From Belnapia moabensis DSM 16746 (GTDB lineage Bacteria; Pseudomonadota; Alphaproteobacteria; Acetobacterales; Acetobacteraceae), in NCBI RefSeq assembly GCF_000745835.1, contig NZ_JQKB01000040.1:1-47828 (forward strand): a stretch of DNA of 47,828 nt, written 5' to 3'. Both the position numbers and the translations under genes were made by a program. This document shows, in pieces, positions 42,503 to 47,828 of the stretch (positions are counted from its first letter, which is position 1; each line of letters starts with the position of its first letter). The notes under the pieces were generated by a model. That model worked only from the letters and a program-made list of their open reading frames with translations, did not search any database and was not told where the DNA came from.

Positions 42503-42555
42503 GGTCGTCTCCTGTCGTAGTGGAAGGGGTAGAACGCTACTTTATGGGGCTTGCT

Positions 42556-44514
42556 TCACGCCGCTGCAACCATCGGCGCGGCCCCTGCACGATCCGGCGG
42601 CAAAGCCTCGGCAGAAAGTAGCCGAACCGCCTCCTCCAGCGGCAGCGCCTGCTGCTCGCGCCCCGGCAGGCGGCGCAGCACCAGCGTCCGCTCCTCCGCC
42701 TCCCGCCGCCCGACCACGGCCAGCACCGGCACGCGCTGGTCGATATGATCGACCACCTTTCGGTTGATTTTCTCGTTCCTGAGATCGATTTCGACGCGCA
42801 GCCCGGCCTTGGCCAGCGCTGCCGCCGCCTCGCGCGCATAGCCGTCGGCATCGGAGACGATGGTCGTCACCACCACCTGCACCGGCGCCAGCCAGAGCGG
42901 GAAGCGCCCGGCATGCTGCTCGATCAGGATGCCGATGAACCGCTCGAAGGACCCAAGGATCGCCCGGTGCAGCATCACCGGCCGCTTGCGCGAGCCATCC
43001 TCCGCCACATACTCCGCCCCCAGCCGCTCCGGCAGCACGAAATCCACTTGCAGCGTACCGCACTGCCAGTCCCGCCCGATCGCGTCCCGCAGCACGAATT
43101 CCAGCTTCGGCCCATAGAAGGCCCCCTCACCCGGATTGAGCGTGTACTCGACGCCCGCCGTCCGGCAGGCCTCGCGCAGTGCGCCCTCCGCCTGGTCCCA
43201 CACCTCGTCCGTCCCCGCCCGCATCGCCGGCCGGTCGCTGAACTTCACCCGGAACTCCTCGAAGCCGAGATCCCGGTAGACGGAGGACAGCAGCGCGACG
43301 AATTCCACCGTCTCGGCCGCGATCTGCTCCTCGGTGCAGAAGATATGCGCATCGTCCTGGGTGAAGGCACGCACCCGCATGATCCCATGCAGCGCCCCGG
43401 ACGGCTCATACCGGTGGCAGGCCCCGAACTCCGCCATCCGCAACGGCAGCTCCCGATAGCTGCGCAGCCCCTGGTTGAAGATTTGCACATGGCACGGGCA
43501 GTTCATCGGCTTCAGCGCCAGGACGCGGTCCCGCTCGTCCTCATCCTCGACGCGGGCGATGAACATCGCCTCGCGGAATTTCTCCCAATGCCCCGAAGCC
43601 TCCCAGAGCTTCCGGTCGAGCAGCTGCGGCGTCCGCACCTCCTGATAGGCCGTCGCATCCAGCCGCCGCCGCATGTAGTCCTCGAGCGTCCGATAGAGCT
43701 TCCACCCCTTGGGATGCCAGAAGATGCTCCCCGTCGCCTCCTCCTGAAGGTGGAAGAGGTGCATCTCGCGGCCGATCTTCCGGTGGTCGCGCTTCTCCGC
43801 CTCCTCCAGCTGATGGAGATAGGCATCCAGCTCCTTCTGGTCGCGCCAGGCCGTGCCGTAGATGCGGCTCAGCATGGCGTTGCGGTGGTCGCCCCGCCAA
43901 TAGGCCCCGGCCACCTTCATCAGCTTGAAGGCGGTGCCGACATCCCCCGTGCCGCGCATATGCGGCCCGCGGCAGAGGTCGATCCAGTCACCCTGGGAGT
44001 AGAGGCTGATCTCCTCCGTCTCCGGCAGGTCGCGGATGAGCTGCGCCTTGTACTTCTCGCCCCGCGCCTCGAAGAAGGCGATCGCCTCCTCCCGCGGCAT
44101 GACGGACCGCACGAAGGCCGCGTTGCGCGCCACGATCTCCCGCATCTTCGCCTCGATCGCGCCAAAATCCTCCGGCGTGAAGGGCTCGTTGCGGGCGAAG
44201 TCGTAGTAGAAGCCGTTCTCGATCGAGGGCCCGATCGTCACCTGCGTGCCCGGGTAGAGCGCCTGCACGGCTTCCGCCAGCACATGCGCCGCGTCGTGCC
44301 GGATCATCTCCAGCGCCTCCGGGTCGCGCCGCGTGATGAAGCGCACCTGCGCGTCATGCTCGATCGGCATCGCCAGGTCGCGCGTCACGCCATCGACCTG
44401 CATGGCCAGCGCCGCCTTGGCGAGCCCCGGCCCGATCGCCGCCGCGACGGTAGTGCCCGTCACCGGCCCATCGAAGGCGCGGACGGAACCGTCGGGTAGG
44501 GTGATCGCAGGCAT
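42556..44514 (-). CDS. thrS: threonyl-tRNA synthetase
   Basis: A 652-residue class II synthetase. Order: TGS domain (1-60, [15 protein letters not shown]), SAD editing domain with [20 protein letters not shown] (about 75-94) and [12 protein letters not shown], the catalytic core with motif 2 [29 protein letters not shown] and zinc-ligand NCPCH (about 340), and the C-terminal anticodon-binding domain ([13 protein letters not shown]). A Pro/Ala tail ends the protein. The start at 44514 gives the family start [10 protein letters not shown]. It is upstream of infC, the classical thrS-infC order, but rpmI-rplT do not follow here. Confidence 0.98.
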   Translation of the reverse strand: MPAITLPDGSVRAFDGPVTGTTVAAAIGPGLAKAALAMQVDGVTRDLAMPIEHDAQVRFITRRDPEALEMIRHDAAHVLAEAVQALYPGTQVTIGPSIENGFYYDFARNEPFTPEDFGAIEAKMREIVARNAAFVRSVMPREEAIAFFEARGEKYKAQLIRDLPETEEISLYSQGDWIDLCRGPHMRGTGDVGTAFKLMKVAGAYWRGDHRNAMLSRIYGTAWRDQKELDAYLHQLEEAEKRDHRKIGREMHLFHLQEEATGSIFWHPKGWKLYRTLEDYMRRRLDATAYQEVRTPQLLDRKLWEASGHWEKFREAMFIARVEDEDERDRVLALKPMNCPCHVQIFNQGLRSYRELPLRMAEFGACHRYEPSGALHGIMRVRAFTQDDAHIFCTEEQIAAETVEFVALLSSVYRDLGFEEFRVKFSDRPAMRAGTDEVWDQAEGALREACRTAGVEYTLNPGEGAFYGPKLEFVLRDAIGRDWQCGTLQVDFVLPERLGAEYVAEDGSRKRPVMLHRAILGSFERFIGILIEQHAGRFPLWLAPVQVVVTTIVSDADGYAREAAAALAKAGLRVEIDLRNEKINRKVVDHIDQRVPVLAVVGRREAEERTLVLRRLPGREQQALPLEEAVRLLSAEALPPDRAGAAPMVAAA

Positions 44515-44548
44515 GGCTCTGGCTGTGTCCTCAGGGAAAGGGGCCGGA

Positions 44549-44577
44549 CCATGGGCGGCAGGCCCCACCCGCGTCAA
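44549..44577 (-). promoter_or_regulatory. weak candidate promoter for thrS
   Basis: On the minus strand TTGACG (44577-44572) precedes, at 17-18 bases, CATGGT/CCATGG near 44553-44548, which matches the -10 consensus at only three positions. The TSS would be near 44541, giving a leader of about 27 bases to the ATG at 44514. Supported by location more than by sequence. Confidence 0.3.
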
Positions 44578-44586
44578 GCGCCGCGC

Positions 44587-44616
44587 TTGTCGCTCACCGC
44601 ACCGCCCCCATTTATT
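44587..44616 (+). promoter_or_regulatory. candidate promoter for the NYN gene
   Basis: TTGTCG (44587-44592) is 18 bases before TTTATT (44611-44616), the only AT-rich patch in this divergent region. Transcription would begin near 44623, at the first possible ATG. That favours the GTG at 44647, which has AGGAA 6-8 bases upstream, as the true start. Confidence 0.4.
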
Positions 44617-44646
44617 ACGCCCATGCCTAACGCACAGGAAACGCCA

Positions 44647-45594
44647 GTGACGGAACCGCGCCGGGCGGCGCTCTATCTCGATTTCGATAATGTCTTCGCC
44701 GGCCTCGCCGCCATCGACGAATGGGCCGCCTGGAATTTCGCCTCCCACCCCACCCGCTGGCTCACCTGGCTCGCCGAGAGCGCCCCGGGCGGCCCCCGCC
44801 GCCTGCTGGTCCGCCGCTGCTACCTCAACCCCGCCGGCTGGACGGAGCCGGACCCGAATGGCGAGCTCGCCGGCTGGCTCGGCCAGCCCCGCCTCTACTA
44901 CAGCCGCTTCCGCCCCGACTTCGTCCGCGCCGGCTTCTCGGTGGTGGACTGCCCCCGCCTTGCCCGGCTGAAGAACGCCGCCGACATCGTCATGGCCCTC
45001 GACATCCACGAGGCGCTGACCCACCCGACCCGCTTCGACGAGATGCTGATCCTCTCCGGCGACAGCGACTTCACCCCCCTGCTGCATCGCCTGCGCGAGC
45101 ATGACCGCCGCATCATGGTGATCGCCCCGGACAGCGCCGCCGCCGCCCTCCGCGCTGCCGCCGACCGGGTGATCCCGCTCGGTGACTTCGCCGAAGTCAC
45201 CGTCCCCCCCGAGGCCGAGCCGCCCATCCCCCCCAACGACCCCAATAGCGATCCCACTGGGGACCCGGTGGACCCCGCCGCCCAGCGCGCCGCCATCCTC
45301 GCCACCCTCCGCCGCCTGGTCGCCGCCGCCGATGGCCCGCTGCACCTGCCCGCCCTCGGCAAGCGCATCCATCTTGAGCTCGGCGGCTGGGTCCGCCGCA
45401 GCCGCTTCGGCGGCGCTGGCACCCTCGCCCGGTTGATCGAGGGCACCGAGGACCTGGTGCTGGAAACCGGCCCCGGCGGCGGCTGGCTCTACGACCCGCG
45501 CCGCCACGCCCCGCCCTCGCTCCAGCAGCCCGACCTCGCTCCCCCCGACCTGGCCCCCGTGGCCGAAGCCCCGCGCCCGGCGGAGGAACCCTAG
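44647..45594 (+). CDS. NYN domain RNase-like protein with C-terminal OST-HTH-like domain
   Basis: A 315-residue protein. The NYN/PIN-like domain has [13 protein letters not shown] (residues 8-20), [16 protein letters not shown] (about 109-124) and [27 protein letters not shown] with its conserved acidic residues. A Pro/Asp linker (about 185-210) leads to a segment [33 protein letters not shown]...[27 protein letters not shown] that looks like an OST-HTH/LOTUS winged helix. A Pro-rich tail ends the protein. NYN proteins cleave RNA. The start at GTG 44647 is chosen by AGGAA upstream; ATG at 44623 would add MPNAQETP. The domain call at the C-terminus is by eye. Confidence 0.82.
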   Translation: MTEPRRAALYLDFDNVFAGLAAIDEWAAWNFASHPTRWLTWLAESAPGGPRRLLVRRCYLNPAGWTEPDPNGELAGWLGQPRLYYSRFRPDFVRAGFSVVDCPRLARLKNAADIVMALDIHEALTHPTRFDEMLILSGDSDFTPLLHRLREHDRRIMVIAPDSAAAALRAAADRVIPLGDFAEVTVPPEAEPPIPPNDPNSDPTGDPVDPAAQRAAILATLRRLVAAADGPLHLPALGKRIHLELGGWVRRSRFGGAGTLARLIEGTEDLVLETGPGGGWLYDPRRHAPPSLQQPDLAPPDLAPVAEAPRPAEEP

Positions 45595-45665
45595 CCCCCT
45601 CTACCCGCGTTGAACCGGGCACTACCGGCAGAGGCCCGCCGCCGCGGCGCGCCGAGGAACCCCCC

Positions 45666-47144
45666 ATGCCCGTCCAGATCCCCTTCGACACGAGCTACGC
45701 CCGGCTCCCCGAGCGCTTCTTCGCCCGTATGGCGCCCCAGGCGGTCAGCGCCCCACGCCTGGTGAAGCTGAACCTCCCCCTCTGCGAGACAATCGGCCTC
45801 GACCCGGCCGCGCTCGCCAGCCCCGAGGGCGTCGAGATCCTCGCCGGCAACCGCATCGCCGAGGGTTCCCCCTTCATCGCCGAAGCCTATGCCGGCCACC
45901 AATTCGGCCATTTCAATCCGCAGCTCGGCGATGGCCGCGCCATCCTGCTGGGCGAGGTGGTCGGTCGCGACGGCCAGCGCCGCGACCTCCAGCTGAAGGG
46001 CTCCGGCCGCACCCCGTTCTCCCGCGGTGGCGACGGCCGTGCCGCCATCGGCCCGGTCTTGCGCGAATACATCATCAGCGAGGCGATGTTCGCCCTCGGC
46101 ATCCCGACCACGCGCTCCCTCGCCGCGGTGCTGACCGGCGACCAGGTCTTCCGCGAGACCGCCCTGCCCGGCGCCGTGCTGACCCGCGTCGCCGCCAGCC
46201 ATATCCGCATCGGCACCTTCCAGTTCTTCGCCGCCCGCGGCGATGCCGAAGCCGTCCGCCTCCTCGCCGACCACGCCATCGCCCGCCACTACCCCGAGGC
46301 CGCCGCCGCCGCGTCCCCCTACCGCGCCTTCCTCGAAGGCGTCATCGCCCGCCAGGCGCGGCTCGTCGCGCAATGGATGCTGGTCGGCTTCATCCATGGC
46401 GTGATGAACACCGACAACACCACCATCTCCGGCGAGACGATTGATTACGGCCCCTGCGCCTTCATGGACCATTACGACCCGTCTACCGTCTTCAGCTCCA
46501 TCGACCATGCCGGCCGCTACGCCTACGGCAACCAGCCGCGCATCCTGCAATGGAACCTGGCCCGCCTCGCCGAAGCCCTCCTCCCGCTCCTCGCCGAGGA
46601 CGAGCAGAAGGCCGTCGATCTCGCCCAGGAATCGCTGACCGGCTTCGTCACCCAATTCCAGTCCGCCTGGCTCGACGGCATGCGCCGCAAGCTCGGCCTG
46701 GCGACGCCCCAGGATGACGACGCCGCCCTCATCGCCGCCCTGCTCGGCGCCATGCAGGAAGCCGGCGCCGACTTCACCCAGACCTTCCGCCTGCTCTGCG
46801 AGGCCGCCGCCGACCCGGCCGCCGATGCCGACCTCGCCGCCCTCTTCGCCACGACCGGCGGCTACGCCCCCTGGGCCGCCCAATGGCGCGCCCGCCTCGC
46901 CTCGGAGGCTCCCTCTCCTGCGGAGCGCGCCACCGCCATGCGCGCCGTGAACCCGGCCTTCATCCCGCGCAACCACATGGTGGAGGCCGCCCTCGCCGCC
47001 GCCACCGAGCGCGAGGACTTCTCCCCCTTCGAGGAACTGCTGACGGTGCTGGCCCACCCCTTCGAGGACCAGCCCCACCATGCCCGCTACGCCGCCCCGC
47101 CCGAGCCGGAACAGCGCGTGCTGCAGACCTTCTGCGGCACCTGA
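45666..47144 (+). CDS. selO: SelO family protein adenylyltransferase (YdiU)
   Basis: A 492-residue pseudokinase-fold AMPylase that transfers AMP to Ser/Thr/Tyr in redox-related targets. Conserved parts are [27 protein letters not shown] (about 72-98), [49 protein letters not shown], and the catalytic [21 protein letters not shown] (about 246-266). [15 protein letters not shown] and QTFCGT close the protein. The Cys three residues from the end stands where many SelO proteins have selenocysteine. GAGGAA 6-7 bases before the ATG supports the start. Confidence 0.96.
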   Translation: MPVQIPFDTSYARLPERFFARMAPQAVSAPRLVKLNLPLCETIGLDPAALASPEGVEILAGNRIAEGSPFIAEAYAGHQFGHFNPQLGDGRAILLGEVVGRDGQRRDLQLKGSGRTPFSRGGDGRAAIGPVLREYIISEAMFALGIPTTRSLAAVLTGDQVFRETALPGAVLTRVAASHIRIGTFQFFAARGDAEAVRLLADHAIARHYPEAAAAASPYRAFLEGVIARQARLVAQWMLVGFIHGVMNTDNTTISGETIDYGPCAFMDHYDPSTVFSSIDHAGRYAYGNQPRILQWNLARLAEALLPLLAEDEQKAVDLAQESLTGFVTQFQSAWLDGMRRKLGLATPQDDDAALIAALLGAMQEAGADFTQTFRLLCEAAADPAADADLAALFATTGGYAPWAAQWRARLASEAPSPAERATAMRAVNPAFIPRNHMVEAALAAATEREDFSPFEELLTVLAHPFEDQPHHARYAAPPEPEQRVLQTFCGT

Positions 47145-47165
47145 ACGCCTGCCGGGCCGCCCCGT

Positions 47166-47828
47166 CTAGACGAGGTGGTAGTCCGGCAGCACCGGATAGT
47201 CCGGCAGGACCTCGTGCGACGGCGTGAGATCGACCAACAGGGCATCGCCCGGCTCCGCATCCGCCAGGACATGAACCATCGGGGGCGACGACGCGAGGTC
47301 CGTACCGTCCTGCACCGCCTGGAAGCTGAACGCATCTGGCCCCGCCGGCACCTGATAGCCGGAGTCCACAGCCTCCGCCTTCTCCGGCCCTTTGATGGGA
47401 AGAACCGCCGGCTCCGCCTCACCCTGGCTTCCTGCCGGATCGCCGGCAGCCTCCTGATGCGCGACCGGCAGGGCTAGGGAATCGGCTGGAGAGACTGGAG
47501 CCTTCCCCGGCGCCGCATCCGGCCCAGCCACATCATGTTCCGCCACCGGCCCGTCGCCCTTCACCACGGGATCGACCGCCACCGGCGCCGCATCCGCTTT
47601 CGGATTACCCGTCGACACCACCGGATCGGCCGCCGCCGGCTCATCACGACCCGCAACCGGCTTCACATCCAAGATCGGCTTGTTCACCGGCACCACCGGA
47701 TCGACCACCGCCGACACCTCGTGCCCGACCGGGCCGCCCGGCGTGACGAAATCAATCACCGGCGTCACGTCCACGACCGGCTTGCTCACCGGCACCACCG
47801 GATCGACCACCGCCGGCACCTCGTGCCC
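47166..47828 (-). CDS. repetitive VDPVV-rich protein, C-terminal part
   Basis: The minus frame is open from the right window edge to a stop at 47166 (221 codons including the stop). Residues are rich in Val, Asp, Pro and Ala, with repeats of AVVDPVVPVxKPxxDVxPV and GGPVGHEV. Two complete copies with a 34-residue period are visible at the edge, then degenerate ones (DPVVSTGNP, VDPVVKGDGPV), then a unique C-terminal part ending SHEVLPDYPVLPDYHLV. No membrane segment or known domain is seen. Acidic low-complexity repeats suggest a surface or secreted protein, but nothing confirms export. The 5' end lies outside the window. It is convergent with selO, 21 bases apart. Confidence 0.75.
   Translation of the reverse strand, partial: GHEVPAVVDPVVPVSKPVVDVTPVIDFVTPGGPVGHEVSAVVDPVVPVNKPILDVKPVAGRDEPAAADPVVSTGNPKADAAPVAVDPVVKGDGPVAEHDVAGPDAAPGKAPVSPADSLALPVAHQEAAGDPAGSQGEAEPAVLPIKGPEKAEAVDSGYQVPAGPDAFSFQAVQDGTDLASSPPMVHVLADAEPGDALLVDLTPSHEVLPDYPVLPDYHLV
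47676..47828. repeat. tandem repeat of 102-base unit inside the VDPVV-rich gene
   Basis: The stretch CGGCTTG...CACCGGCACCACCGGATCGACCACCGCC at 47676 recurs at 47778 with few differences, giving a period of 102 bases (34 codons). The second copy runs into the window edge, so the true copy number is unknown. Degenerate copies of the core continue to about 47570. Confidence 0.85.

Noticed and set aside
1-47828. CRISPR arrays, insertion sequences, prophage genes
   Set aside because: No regularly spaced repeats, transposase motifs or phage structural genes were seen on either strand.

Overview
This window comes from the chromosome of a high-GC alphaproteobacterium, most likely of the Acetobacteraceae (Roseomonas-like). 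That placement is inferred from the very strong C/G third-codon bias, the aerobic cobalamin pathway with cobW-cobN, and the block ffh-rpsP-rimM-trmD-rplS-leuCDB. I see no insertion sequence, phage gene, CRISPR array or rRNA, and base use is even throughout.

Layout. 1-1137: end of a UDP-glucose dehydrogenase and a UDP-glucuronate 4-epimerase (nucleotide-sugar supply for surface polysaccharide). 1249-2285: a small secreted His-rich protein and a TSUP/TauE-type exporter. 2276-6805: a three-subunit molybdenum hydroxylase of PaoABC type (minus strand) with a divergent TetR regulator; a clear palindromic operator lies between them. 6786-9711: PdxA-family dehydrogenase, amidohydrolase and luciferase-like monooxygenase, a catabolic module of unknown substrate that follows directly on hupE and cobD on the same strand.

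9744-31186 is the core: a nearly complete aerobic adenosylcobalamin pathway. Minus strand: cobD (Thr-P decarboxylase)-hupE and cobU-cobO-cobQ. Plus strand: cbiB, then, behind a cobalamin riboswitch, a DUF1636 gene-cobW-cobN-cobG-cobH-cobI-cobJ, followed by cobL-cobE-cobM and cobB-cobT-cobS-phosphatase. cobK and cbiD are single minus-strand genes set into the plus-strand run. The genes are packed with ATGA overlaps, overlapping convergent 3' ends, and two divergent pairs whose start codons overlap. CbiD is present and CobF is not seen. CobA, BluB and the CobS/CobT chelatase chaperones are not in the window.

31149-34888: flavin monooxygenase, DUF6356 protein, Lrp/AsnC regulator and an orphan TRAP-type binding protein. 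34978-42502 (minus strand): tRNA-Arg(ACG), leuB-leuD-leuC, rplS-trmD-rimM-rpsP-ffh, then infC, which appears to start at AUA, and thrS (to 44514). 44647-47828: a NYN ribonuclease-like protein with a C-terminal OST-HTH-like domain, the SelO AMPylase, and the C-terminal part of a repetitive VDPVV-rich protein cut by the window edge.

The genes are gene-dense; the only gene-free stretch over 300 bases is 14951-15358, which holds the cobP/cobU upstream region, a promoter, the cobalamin riboswitch and its likely expression platform.
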